Shown: positions 10,021-21,215, numbered from the stretch's first letter. The stretch is 64,000 bases of DNA from Fratercula arctica (GCA_947846985.1 CANTUZ010000001.1:4509504-4573503), one strand, 5' to 3'. Numbers and translations are program-made. Notes: generated by a model from the letters alone, not told the origin.

Positions 10021-10458
10021 ATGAGCTCACACCAGCACAGTCAGAGACGTGGGAGCGGGGCCATGGAGCAGTACTTCTCGGCCACCCAGAAGATGGAGCA
10101 GGAGGTGATGTTCCCCAGCCTGCTCCGAGGGGTCTTCCCGCAGCAGGAGGGGGCGGCCCCGGCTGCGGGCGGCCACACGGACCTCTACGAGCGCTACCAG
10201 CTCCTCAGGGCCATCAAGCCCGTGGTGGAGAAAGGCCTGGCCTCCATCACGGACCAGATTCAGAGCGATGCTGACACCGAGACATCCTCGGATGACAACG
10301 ACACCATGGATGCCCAGGTGGAGGAGCGGCTGTCCCACCACCTGGCCGGCTTGCAGCAGGTCCTCACCCACCTCACCAGGGACACCAATGCCCTCACCCG
10401 CAGGTACAGCCAGATCCTGGAGCAGATCAGCCCCAGCGAGGGGCAGCCCAGCTGGTGA
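10021..10458 (+). CDS. THRSP: THRSP (Spot 14), complete right copy
   Basis: A 145-residue Spot 14 protein identical to that encoded at 5551-5988, with the family segments VMFPSLLRGV, DLYERYQLLRAI and GLQQVLTHLTRDTNALTRRY and an acidic linker between them. The ATG at 10021 follows CCCCAAG. A second in-frame ATG at 10063 in GCCATGG is the alternative start. The stop is followed by a 5' splice site (exon ends 10476). A probable acceptor at 10806-10807 opens a non-coding exon that ends after AATAAA at 11108-11113. This copy lies next to NDUFC2 and is convergent with it, the same relation as in the human locus, so I infer it holds the ancestral position and the other copies are additions. Duplicated Spot 14 genes are known from chicken. 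Confidence 0.94.
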   Translation: MSSHQHSQRRGSGAMEQYFSATQKMEQEVMFPSLLRGVFPQQEGAAPAAGGHTDLYERYQLLRAIKPVVEKGLASITDQIQSDADTETSSDDNDTMDAQVEERLSHHLAGLQQVLTHLTRDTNALTRRYSQILEQISPSEGQPSW

Positions 10459-11107
10459 CCCTGCCGCGGTCCCCAGGTAAGAGCTGGGGGACACGGAGCC
10501 CCGGCGCAGTGGGGGAAGGGGTGGCCGATATCCCTGGGGAGGTCCCTCAGACTGCAGGGGTGGGGAGCTCTTGGGGGTCGGCCCTCAAATGCCATCACAT
10601 CTCCATCTCCATGCTGAAGGAGGGCACTCATCCCATCCCTCCGTGCGGAGACTCCAGGGGTTCAGGGTCCGGGGCCCCAGGGCTGGTGGACTGGGTCTCT
10701 TGCTGGGATGGCCTTTGGGATTAAGGACAGCTGCCGTTGTAGGATGGGTGCTGGTGGCACGAAGGAGAGGACGTCCCCATCGCTGACCATCGTGGGCTCT
10801 TCCCCAGCCCTGCTCACTCTCCCTGCGCCACGGCACCTGATCTCCCAGCACGGGCAGCGCATGCCAGAGACAACTGCGACCCCCTGAGAACCAGATGGTG
10901 CCTTATCCTCATAGGAAGAAGCATCTGGTCGTGCTGGGAGGTCCATCGGAAGAGCCACGCGCCTCGTGCCCTCCTCTTTATTTTCAAAGAGCAGCACGAA
11001 GGCGGTGGCATTGCGCAGTGGCTCTGACCTCCAACGGTCCCTGCGACTGCCGAGCCCTTTTCCAGCTGGTACCTGGACTCTGAGGGGCGTTTTCCCCACT
11101 CTTTGCT

Positions 11108-11113
11108 AATAAA
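11108..11113 (+). terminator. THRSP: Poly(A) signal of right THRSP
   Basis: AATAAA followed within 30 bases by a GT-rich stretch (GCTGTGGTGCTTTG), the usual downstream element. Cleavage is expected near 11125-11135. Confidence 0.75.
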
Positions 11114-11243
11114 ATGAGCCCTGAGAAGCCATTGTCGCTGTGGTGCTTTGCCCTGGCTGGAGCCCTTGGGGAGTGCCCTGGCGTGGGGCAGGGGAACCCT
11201 GGTTCTGCTGTGAGGGGACTTTCCAGTACAATGATGGGGGACT

Positions 11244-11449
11244 TGAAGGGACAAAGAATCACGGAGGCACAGGGTGGTCTGGGTTGGAAGGGACACTCAG
11301 AGACCATTTAGCCCAATCCCCTACTGTGTGCAGGCACATCTTCCACTGGATCAGGTAGCTCAAAGCCTCATCCAACCACAGGGTATCCACAACTTTGTTG
11401 GGCAACCTGGGCCAGTGTCTCACCACCCTCATCCAAAAAACCTCTTCCT
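11244..11449 (-). mobile_element. CR1 LINE 3' end (right arm)
   Basis: Mirror copy of 4560-4765. Confidence 0.8.
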
Positions 11450-12806
11450 TATGTCAACAGCAACAGCGGCAAAAGCTGTCGCCTCTTTTCTGTGCACAAC
11501 AGGGTGTGAATCTCCCCAACGCACAGCCCAGACATGCAACAGTGAGACCAACACTGAGCCCCGCTGCGGCTGTGCCCCTAGAAGGGAGCGAGGGAGACAT
11601 CAACCCATACAGGAAAGTCACCAGGTTCAGGGTTCTCTTCAAAGCTCTGCCCGGGGGTGTCCCACCGCTGCTGGTGCTGCCCTGTGCCCCAAAGCCCCTC
11701 ACTCCTTTCTCCTGCCCATCAGGGTTTCTGCCTCCGAGCTGCCCTAAGCGGGGCTGAGCCTGGGGACCGTCCCTGAGGGCCAGGGGAGCTGCAGGTCTCA
11801 GCCCCTCTGGGAAGCAACCACAGCTGGGACACCAGCCCCAGGTCCCGGTTTGGGTCCCGCTGGAGGTTCCCATCTCCTCTCGCCTGTTCAGGCCATTTCT
11901 CCTGGCAGTCAAGACCACATTGGCTTTAGCTTGTCCTCCCTGTTTGCAGGCCATGGGGACATGGACCACAGCCACCTGTGGCCACGTAGCCAGAAGGTGG
12001 GGGGACAGGGGCTCTGGAGGGGGCAGCTGGGGACCAGACCCAGCACTGCCCCACACCTGAAAGGCTTCTGGGTGGGTTTGAGGCAAGGACAAGAACAGCC
12101 CTGGTGGTGTCAGGGGAGGCAGAGACATGGCGCGATCTGGCAGCAGAGGGTGCCAGGGATGACATGGGGACACTCGGGGAGAAGGGTGTGGTGGCATTTT
12201 CCCCCTTCCCGAGCCACGGCTGAAGATGTGTGCCTCACGAGGGTGGGGGTCGGGGGTAGGCTTTCCGAAATGCTGGGTCTGCAGCCACAGCAACTTGGGG
12301 AGCTCACTGCACCTCCCCGGGGGCTCAGCACCAACCCTGCTCTGCACTGCATCCAGACGGCTCCGGGCAATGTCGCTCGTGTGTCCTCAAAGGGCTGACG
12401 GCCAGCTGCTGCCCCGTGGAGGTCAGGGGGTCCCATGGTGTTCAGCCCGGCTTTGGGCAGATGGGACCCAGTGCTCACCCTGGCTCTAGGCCAAAAGCCC
12501 CCTGAATCTCTCAGTTTCTGGGAAGGGCAACCACGGCATCCATGAAAGCGACCGTTGAGCACCATGTTCCCCCAAAACACAGGCAAACACCACTACCCAA
12601 AGGCAGCGTGAGGACTTCAGAACAGATCTGCCCCCACGTTGCTCCTCAGCCCTGGCAACATTGCAGCCTTCTGACTTATCCAGAAAGGGTGAAACACGAG
12701 GGGAATACTGGGAGACACTTAAGTCAACCCCACTGCAATGCCACCTCAAGTTGGGGCACGATGGCACAGCCTAGGGAAGAAGTGGAGCTGGAAGATGAAC
12801 TGAGGT

Positions 12807-13010
12807 CTCACACAGAATCACAGAATGGTTTGGGTTGGAAGGCACCTTAAAGATCATCTAGTTCCAACCCCCTGCCATGGGCAGGGACATCTCCCACTAG
12901 ATCAGCTTGCTCAGAGCCCCATCCAGCCTGGCCTTGAACACCTCCAGGGATGGGGCTTCCACCACCTCTCCGGTCTCCAACCCGCCTTTGCAGCTCCTCT
13001 GCCTCCGTTG
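12807..13010 (-). mobile_element. CR1 LINE 3' end (right arm)
   Basis: Mirror copy of 3000-3202, starting with CACAGAATCACAGAATGGTT. Confidence 0.85.
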
Positions 13011-14242
13011 AACCATGAGGAATGGAGGGACGTTGTTTCCTGGTGAGGTGAGGACCGCGGGGGAGGTGATGTGCCTCTGGTGGTCTACCTGGCTGGAGCT
13101 GAAGGACAGGACCTGCGTCACCTGGAGAAGAAGGTTGGTCACAGCGAGGAAGGTCTGTGGTCACCTCCATCAATGGCTTTTAGCTTGGGTTGTGTGCTGG
13201 GCAGCTGGAGAGGCTGGTGGCGCCCCAGGGAAGTATTATAGTGGGACATCCAGGGAAGCGCTCACCACTGCTGCTGAACATGACTGATAAGGGACGCAAG
13301 ATGTTCCCAGAAAAGGTCTGTGACGTGGGACAGCTGGAAGGCCATGCTGATGACTTATGAGCCACTTGCAATCCCCCAGGACCCCCAGGTCCCTCTCTGT
13401 GAGCTGCTGTCTGGCCAGTCACCGCCAACCCCTCTGTTTCACGGGAAACTTCTGCTTGATCTGATTGCAGGGCATTGCATCACACTGCCCTGGGGATGCG
13501 TCACCCCCGACGGTGCCCTGCTGCTGGCCACTGCTCTTGGACAGGGCTGATAAGAGACAAGAGATGGTCACAGAAAAGGTCTTTGTCCTTGAAATACCCA
13601 GCGCCGGTCCCTGGCAGGACGAGGGCAGACGCGGCAGATCAGGCCCTCTCCGGCCATGGTGGGGAGATGCTGGCTCCGCGTCACCTTGGAAAGGCTCCCG
13701 GGGCACCGGCGCTGTTGCCAGCCACCACGGGGAAACAGCCTTCTCCATTCACATTGGTGAAGCGAATCAGAATTGCAGGTTTATTTACAGCTGTTTAACA
13801 ACCTCTAATTAAGCAGAAAGCAGTGACCTGGGCATGCAGGCTCAGTATCAGGAAGACAAGAGATAAAGTACGGTTTTGACCCAAAACGTTAAATAAATAA
13901 GAAATTCCAAATATCCTGCTCTACCCAGTCCCCAGAAGCCCTAACCACACGCCACCCCAAGGACGGGGGGGCTGCCAGCACCCCCAGCCCTCCCGCAGGG
14001 CACGTCCCCTGCCTGCACCCCCTGCCTTTGCCTTCGCCTTCGCCTTCGGGGGTGCTCTGGCCTCAGCCCAACCCCCTGCTGCTGCCTGTCACCCGCTCCT
14101 GGGGTGACAGGGGGAAGCACCCCACAAATTCCCACCCGCGACCCCCGGCTCTGGCTGCCTGGCTGGCCAAGTTGGCTGTCAGCCATCAAGGCGTCCTCAG
14201 GGCAAAGGCGGCCACCAGCCTCCCAGGAGGAGCTGGAGGCAG

Positions 14243-14734
14243 GGAATCCTTCCCCTCTGCTCAGCCCTGGGGGACACAGCTGGGTGCTGGCTCCAGCCGG
14301 GGCTCCCCAGTACAAGAGGGACATGGACATACTGGAGAGAGTCCAGCAAAGGGCTGTGAAGGGGACGAAAGGGCTGAGAGAGCTGGGACTGTTCAGCCTG
14401 CAGAAGAGAGGGCTCAGGGGCATCTTATCCATGTGCCTAAAGACCTAATGGGACGTGCGGAGAAGATGGAGACAGACTCTTCCCTGTGGTGCCCCAGGGA
14501 CAAGACAAGAGCCGATGGGCACAAACTGAACCCCAGGAAATCCCATCTGAGCATAAGAGAAAACTTTCCTTTTTCTTTCAGTGAGGGTGGTCAAACACCG
14601 GCCCAGGCTGCCCAGAGAGGTGCTGGAGTCTCCATCCTTGCAGATACCCAAAGCACCAACAGGCACAGTCCCATCAATGACCCCGCTTGAGCAGGGGTTG
14701 GACTAGACCATCTCCAGAGGTGCCTTCCAGGCTC
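14243..14734 (+). mobile_element. CR1 LINE 3' fragment (right arm)
   Basis: Mirror copy of 1275-1765. Read in sense it shows the CR1 ORF2 C-terminal stretch near 14320-14440, then GGTTGGACTAGACCATCTCC at the 3' end. Confidence 0.85.
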
Positions 14735-15071
14735 TCCAACACTGACCCTGGCTCTGTCCCTGCCTGGTTCCCCCGGTGCTGTCAGCCCGGAGATGGCTGC
14801 AGGCTGCTCACAGCATCCAACTGGGAGGATTCTTGGCCAGGCCTGGGTGGAAGTTGGGATGCCAGCAGGGTTGCTTTTGGTGGTGTCCAACAGGCTTTGA
14901 CTCCTGCCGTTGTCCCTCCATGGTCTCTCCCTCACACTGGGAGCTTTCATGCTTCCTTTCAGGCTGACACCTTCTTGGTTTGAAAAGTCCCCATTTGTCC
15001 TGGTCACCATTTAATCCATCTGATGGTCATCTTCCTCCTTAACATAACCCTCCGACAAGTGTCACCTGTTC

Positions 15072-15830
15072 ATTATCATAGAATGGTCTAGGTTGGAAGG
15101 GTTCCACCTCCCACTAGATCAGGTCATTTAAAACCCCATCCAACCTGTCCTGGAACACCTCCAGGGATGGGGCATCTACCACCTCCCTGGGCAACCTGGG
15201 CCAGTGTCTCACCACTCTCACAGTCAAGAATTTCTCCCTTACATCTTGTCTGAATCTCCTCTCTTTTGGTTTGAAGCCATTTCCCCTTGTCCTATTGCTA
15301 CAGGCCCTGGTAAAAAGTCCCTCTCCAGATTTCTTGTAGGCCCCCCTTCAGGTACTGGCAGGGGCTCTAAGATCTCCCCGGAGCCTTCTCTTCTCCAGGC
15401 TGAACCCCCCCAGCTCTCTCAGCCTGTCCTCACAGCAGAGGGGCTCCAGCCCTCCCAGCATCTCCGGGGCCTCCTCTGGCCCCGCTCCAACAGCTCCGTG
15501 TCTCTCCTGTGCTGAGGCCCCAGAGCTGGAGGCAGCACTGCAGGGGGGTCTCCCCCGAGCGGAGCAGAGGGGCAGAATCCCCCCCCTCGCCCTGCTGCCC
15601 ACGCTGCTGGGGATGCAGCCCAGGCTGCGGGGGGGTTTCTGGGCTGCCAGCGCATGGTGACGGCTCATGTTGAGCTTCTCACCCACCAACACCTCCAAGT
15701 CCTTCTCCTCAGGGCTGCTCTCCAGCCATTCTCCGCCCAGCCTGGATTTGTGCTCATGATTGCCCCCACCCACGTGCAGCACCCTGCACTTGGCCTTGTG
15801 CAACATCACTCGGGAACAGAATCAGACCCT
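15072..15830 (-). mobile_element. CR1 LINE 3' fragment, long
   Basis: Antisense CR1 of about 760 bases, from ATCATAGAATGGTCTAGG at its 3' end to the ORF2 C-terminal region. On the minus strand a partly open frame (15809-15348) still resembles the CR1 reverse-transcriptase C-terminus (SPEEKDLEVLVGEKLNMS), with disabling changes later. It lies just outside the right arm. Confidence 0.9.
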
Positions 15831-15901
15831 GGTGACAAGGCGAGGAGAGGGACCCAACTGTCCCACACCTCGGCACTGCACCGGGCAGGAAGCAGAGGTC
15901 A

Positions 15902-15975
15902 GGGAATCATAGAATCATAGAATTGTCTAGGTCAGAAGGGACCTTTCAGATCATCTAGTCCAACCAGAATGGCCC
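15902..15975 (-). mobile_element. CR1 tail remnant
   Basis: GGAATCATAGAATCATAGAA, then GGACCTTTCAGATCATCTAG: only the inverted last 70 or so bases of a CR1 element. Confidence 0.85.
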
Positions 15976-16690
15976 CCAAGGCACAGGGAGAGGCTTCCCT
16001 GCGGAAGAGGCCCTGGAGAAAGCACTTTGAGACACTGCACAGAGCAGGAGGTCGCACCAAGCGCACATGGGGAACGCGGCAGCGCAGGAGGAAGCCAGGA
16101 AAAGATGCTGTAAAACACCGTAGGAGATCAGTAATTTGATAAAAAAAACATTCATAACTGGAGCAGCCTCAACTGGAAGCATCTCAAGCTCCAGAGGTGC
16201 CGAGCACCCTGCAGTGAAATTGAGAAGAGATGGAGCTCTTCAGTACGGCTGGGAAACATTTGGGTTCAGTACGTGGAGTCGGGAGCCAACAACCAAGTGA
16301 GAGAGTCGAAAGGTTGGATCCTGATCGCCAGCAAAGAAAAAGCGACATCGGAATGCAAAATGGATACAGGAATTAATTAGGGAGAGCATCTATTTTCGCT
16401 AGTGGGACAGAATTAATTTCACAGCGAGATTCTGGCTACAGCACCTGCAGGGGGTGGTCCAGAGCGTGCCCAAGGGTCAGGAGAAATGCCAATGAGAAAT
16501 AAAAAGGAGGAATTTACATAACTACTTCCTGTTTTTTGAAAACAATATATGCTGTACGAACAATCTTCCATTTTCACAATTAAAATAACTGAAAAAGTGG
16601 TGAATCAAAGTTATCCTATCACAAATATCAGTCATGTATGTATCAACACACCATAATGGAACAGAAGAACAAGTAATTAAACACTTAAAT
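15976..16690. other. Intergenic, THRSP side of NDUFC2
   Basis: No coding, repeat or RNA feature that I can support. The composition is ordinary and becomes AT-rich from 16500. Confidence 0.6.
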
Positions 16691-16704
16691 ATTTAATCAT
16701 AGCT

Positions 16705-16710
16705 TTTATT
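16705..16710 (-). terminator. NDUFC2: Poly(A) signal of NDUFC2
   Basis: AATAAA on the minus strand, 132 bases after the NDUFC2 stop codon, giving a 3' UTR of roughly 150 bases. Confidence 0.65.
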
Positions 16711-16841
16711 ACATGGAAGCGAGTAATGGTTCATTTTCCAAGCCATGGACAGTTGAACAGCTACAGCCGACCCGCTGAAGTTGCCGGTGCGGAATTAGCT
16801 CAGCAGCTGCACCCTGTGACATGCCACCGCTGGCGACATCC

Positions 16842-19800
16842 TCAGCGAACCGGGTAGAAATCCTCCAAAAGTTCTCCTATTTTCCTCTTTTCTGCAAGAG
16901 GAAAAGGGTGGGGGTGGGAAAACCTAATCAGCACTTGAGAGCGATTCTGAAGATTTTTAATATTAAGTCTTAAGGTTAACAAAGCCACCAAAAAACTGGT
17001 TTTTTTGCTACCAACAGCAAACTATTAGCTTGCTGCATAAATGAAACACGCAACTCCTTTTCCATAGGGCTCTCCACAGACCCCCCATGAAGAGATCTCA
17101 ATATTAACGGTTTTTTATTCCTACATATTCTTTCCAACACGGGATGATGCGGATCACAATCCAACAGTCAGAGTCACCTAACTGTGCTTTATTAGAAAAT
17201 AAGACAATTTTCACCAAAATCTGCCATTGTATTGCTGGGCGTAGTGACTACATTCAGTAAAACACTGTTCTTCACCAAGGCTCTAAGCCAGCAGGAGCCA
17301 ACAGCGCTTCAGGTTTCCTGCCTTTTCTATTTATTCTTTTTTCACTTGCTGTTTACTTTCTGAATCTTCATCACACCATTTTAGAATCTACATACACTGC
17401 AATTTTACAAGAATAAACAGTAAAGCTAGGATTTTACAAGAATAAACCCCGTGATTTGTCATTTTCATTACTTTACTTCTTCTTCAGCGGCACAAATTTG
17501 ATCTATTCTTATTTTTTTTTTTGCCTCTGCCTTTTTTATATTAAGATAAGCTTTTAGGAAGAAGAGTTCATCATCAAGGCAGCTGATAGCAACAGCTATT
17601 AGAATAGAAATAGCTAATAGAAAATATCTATTTTCATATCATAAAATCTTTAATACTGTTGCAACAGATTGTGAGTAAGCAGGAACGAGTTACCAGTCAG
17701 TACGACTTGCTAGAAAGAACAGATTCTGCATGTAGCCCAGCAAGATCTTTACATACTTTAGCACTTATGAATCTGTACATTATGGCAGGCTGAGGACTTT
17801 TTAAAATACCAAGTTTTTATACCTGTTGCCTTAAAGTCTGCCGGGTGCTGCCTGACGTACTCAAACAACTCTCTGTCCAGTTTGGCGTGGATGTACTCCG
17901 TACGTTTAGCAAGGTAATAGCCAACAAACCATCCCACGGTAGTGAACAGGACCTGGCGGTGAACACCTGCAGCAGGAGGAGGAATGTCCCCCTGTCTCAG
18001 CCCCTCTCCAGGCCCCAGGCGGGTCCCCCAGCTTTCCCCAGCCCCCCCAGACACACGCCCCAGCTCCTCGCTCCCCGCTTCTTCCCCACGGTCAGCCTCT
18101 CCAGCTCCCTCCAGCACCCTCACCTGCAGACCTCCCACGGACCTGCCAGCCCCCAGAGAGACACCCCCCCCTTACCTCAGGGCTCCTTCCCCATCCTGCC
18201 CCCACCATAGCCCTCAGAGAGTCACCCCAAATCCCCTCTGCCCCCATGTGATGCCCCTTTCCCAGCTCCCCCACAACTACCTCCAACCACCCCCCCCCCC
18301 CCCCAAGAGACCTCTCACCTCAGGACTCCCTTCCCTTCACTCCTGCCCCTACAACCCTCACAGAGTCACCCCAAATCCCATAGAGGACCCCCCTTCCCCT
18401 TCCAGCCCCTCACCTCAGGGCCCCCTCACCTTCCCCCTGCCCCTATATCCCTCAGAGTCACCCTAAATCCCACATACCACCTTACCCAGCCACTTCCCCC
18501 CCTCATCCCCCCACCACGGGGTCATGTCCCCTTCCTCCCCTCTCTGAGTCACCCTAAATCCCACGTACCCCCCCTTCCCCAACTCCCTCCCACCCCCCCA
18601 TCCCCTCACCCCAGGGATGTCTCCCCATCCCCCCACTCCTATATCCCCTAGAATCAACCCAAATCCCGCATACCCCTTCCCCGATCCCCCCAGTCCCCTC
18701 TGCTTCCCAAGCTCAGGGGGGAGCCACCTCAGGGCTCCCTCCCCTTCGCTCCTGCCCCTATATCCCTCGCAGTCACCCCAAATCCCACATATGCCCCCAT
18801 CCCAGGGCTGTTTCTCCTTCCCCCTACTCCTCTATCCCCAAATCACACATACCCCCTTCTCCACCTGCCCCCTGCCCCAATCCCCTCTAACCCCCCCAGC
18901 CTCTCACCTCAGGGCTCCCTCCCCTTTTCCCAAACCCTATATCCCCTCACAGTCACCCCAAATCCCACACAGACCCTCTCCCATCCCCTCACCTCAGGCC
19001 TCCCTCCCCTTCCCCCATGCCCCTATATCCCTCAAAGTCATCCCAAACACCAAATACTCCCTTCCCCAGCCCTCTCACTCCCCTCTAATCCCCCGGCCCC
19101 TCACCTCAGGGCTGTCTCCCCTTCCCCCACCCCTATATCCCTCAGAGTCACCCCAAATCCCACATACACCCTTCCCCAGCTCCCTCCCACCCCTCCAGCC
19201 CCCTCCTCTTCCTCCTGCCCCTACGCCCCTCAGAGTCACCCCAAATCTACCTCCTCCTCCTCCAGCCCCCTCAACCCCCTCTAATCCCTCCAGACCCTCA
19301 CCTCAAGGTCCCCTCCCTTTCAGTCCCAATATCCCTCACAGTCACCCCAAATCCCGCATACCCCCTTCCCCAGTCCCTTCTATCCCCCTATCCCCTCACT
19401 TCAGGGCTGTCTCCCCTTGTACCCACCGCTATATCCCTCACAGTCACCCCAAATCCCAGATGCTCCCTCCCCAGCCCCCTCAACCTCCTCTAGCCCCCCA
19501 GCCCCTCATCTCAGAGCCCCCTCCCCTTCTCCCCACTCCTATATCCCTCAGTCACCCCAAATCCCACATACCCCCTTCCTCAACCCCCTCTGCCTCTCCG
19601 TCCCCTCCCTGCAGGGCCCCCTCCCCTTCATTCCTGCCTCTACATCCCTCACAGTCACCCCAAATCCCACACAACCCCTTCCCCAGCCTCCCTAACTCCC
19701 CCCCCCCCCCCCCGGCCCTGGCAATCCCCTCTGCCTTCCTATACCTTCACGTCACGGCACCCTTCCCTTCTTCCCACCCTTACATCCCTCAGTCACCCCA

Positions 19801-21024
19801 AATCCCACATACTCCCTCCTGCAGCCCCCTCTAACTCCCCATCACCTCACTTCAGGGCTGTCTCCCCTTCTGCCCACCCCTGTATCCCTCGGAGTGATCC
19901 CAAATCTCACATACACCCTTCCCCAGCCCCCTCAATCCCCTCTGATGCCCTAGCCCCTCATTTCAGGGCCGTCTCCCCTTCTCCCCCCCTCTCCCCTCCG
20001 TATCTCTCACAATCAAGCCAAATCTCAGATACTCCCTCCCCCAGCTCCTTCCCGCTCCTCCAGCCCCTCAGGGCCCCCTCCCCTTCTCCCTACTCCTGTA
20101 TCCCGCACAGTCACACCAAATACCACATACCCCCTTCCCCAGCTCCCTCTAATCCCCCCATCCCCTCACCTCAGGGCCACCTCCCCTTCCCCCTGTCCCC
20201 CTCAGAGTGATCCCAAATCTTACACACCCCCTTCCCCAGTCCCCAACCACCTCCTAACCCCACCATCCCCCCACCCCAGGGCTACCTCGCCTTCTCCCCA
20301 CCCATATATCCCTCAATCACCCCAAATCCCACATAGCAGCTTCCCCAACCCCCTCTGCCTCCCCATCCCCTCCCCGCAGGGCTCCCTCCCCTTCATTCCC
20401 ATCTCTACATCCCTCACAGTCACCCCAAATCCCACACAACCCCTTCCCCAGCCTCCCTACCCCCCGTCAACCTCCTGTAGCCGCCCACCTCAGGACCCCC
20501 TCTCCTTCTTCCCACCCCTATATTCCTCAGTCACTCCAAATCCCACATACCCCCTCCTGCAGCCCCCTCTAGCCCGCCCCTCCGCTCGCTTCAGGGCTGG
20601 TTCCCGCACCCCTGTATCCCTCACAATCACCCCAAATCCTAGATACTCCCTCCCCAGCCCCCTCAACCTCCTCTAATCCCCCCAGCCCCTCACCTCAGGG
20701 CCCTCTCCCCTTCCCCCCACCCCTATATCCCCTCACAGCCACCCCAAATCCCACATAACCCCTCCCGCAGCCCCCTCTAACCCCGCCATTCTCTCACCTC
20801 AGGCTCTCCCTCCCAACCCCCGGCCCCTCACCTCATCCCCCCCCCCCCGCCCCGCCACCATTCCCCTCTCCCAGCCCCACCGCACCGGCTCGGATGACGG
20901 GCCGCTGGTTGAAGCCGTTGTCCAGCAGTGCCGCCACCCAGCCGGCCAGACCCAGCCAGGCCGAGCCCTTGTTGAGGAGGGGGGGAGGCGGCAGCGACCG
21001 CGACTCGTCCGGGAGGAACACCAT
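16842..21024 (-). CDS. NDUFC2: NDUFC2, complex I accessory subunit (B14.5b), 3 exons
   Basis: Accessory subunit of mitochondrial NADH dehydrogenase, in the inner-membrane arm. Coding exons on the minus strand are 21024-20886 (139 nt), 17966-17823 (144 nt) and 16891-16842 (50 nt), all with GT/AG borders. They join in frame to 110 residues. Landmarks are FLPDESRSLPPP near the N-terminus, a hydrophobic helix ending at DNGFNQRP, GVHRQVLFTTVGWFVGYYLA as the second membrane segment, DRELFEYVRQHPADF, and the last exon ending GELLEDFYPVR (human: GEIFEKFHPIR). The start gives MVFLPDE, so about nine residues present before this point in the human protein are absent, and no upstream in-frame ATG replaces them. 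The last exon is too short for an open-frame scan and was found by its acceptor and the family C-terminus. Intron 1 is almost wholly minisatellite. Confidence 0.93.
18170..20850 (-). repeat. About 105-bp minisatellite filling NDUFC2 intron 1
   Basis: About 25 degenerate units with a mean spacing near 105 bp, counted from the phrase CACCCCAAATCCCA (first near 18216, last near 20735). The plus strand is extremely C/T-rich; the transcribed sense (minus) is G/A-rich. A second phrase, CTCACCTCAGGG, recurs in many units. On the minus strand it reads CCCTGAG|GTGAG, a good 5' splice-site match. Runs of C (for example 18291-18304 and 19700-19714) interrupt the array. Long proline-rich open frames on the plus strand are by-products of the repeat. 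Confidence 0.93.
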
Positions 21025-21130
21025 GGCGGCCGCCCCACCGAAGGTGACCGGGCGGAGCGGTGCGACAGCGCGCTGCCTCCGCTGCGCCCGCCGCCGCGCA
21101 CTCGGGTTCCGCCGCCCCTTCGCCGCTTTT
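20880..21130 (-). promoter_or_regulatory. NDUFC2: CpG-island promoter of NDUFC2
   Basis: GC- and CpG-rich, TATA-less sequence over exon 1 and just upstream, with a CCGCCC-type GC box (on the minus strand, near 21050) and an ATGGCGGC YY1-type motif (plus strand, 21023-21030) over the start codon. The CpG density stops at about 21125, where an A-rich tract begins. Confidence 0.65.
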
Positions 21131-21142
21131 AGTTATTTCACC

Positions 21143-21215
21143 AAAAAAAAAAAAAAAAACAACAAACCAAACCCAAACAACAAACCACAAAAAACCCCAA
21201 CAAAAGACCCCAGCA
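21143..21215. repeat. A-rich low-complexity tract
   Basis: A run of A (about 17) followed by CAAACCAAACC-type simple sequence. Confidence 0.8.

Larger units (their letters stand above)
9556..15049. repeat. Right arm of about 5.5 kb inverted repeat
   Basis: Reverse complement of about 963-6453. It carries the complete plus-strand THRSP gene and mirror copies of the same three CR1 fragments (about 11244-11449 minus, 12807-13010 minus, 14243-14734 plus). Identity falls off sharply at both ends. Confidence 0.95.

Noticed and set aside
15348..15809. 153-codon minus-strand open frame
   Set aside because: Remnant of CR1 ORF2 C-terminus, not a host gene.
18617..19834. 405-codon proline-rich open frame on the plus strand
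   Set aside because: It lies entirely in the C-rich minisatellite of NDUFC2 intron 1. The frame is open because the repeat lacks stop codons in that frame.
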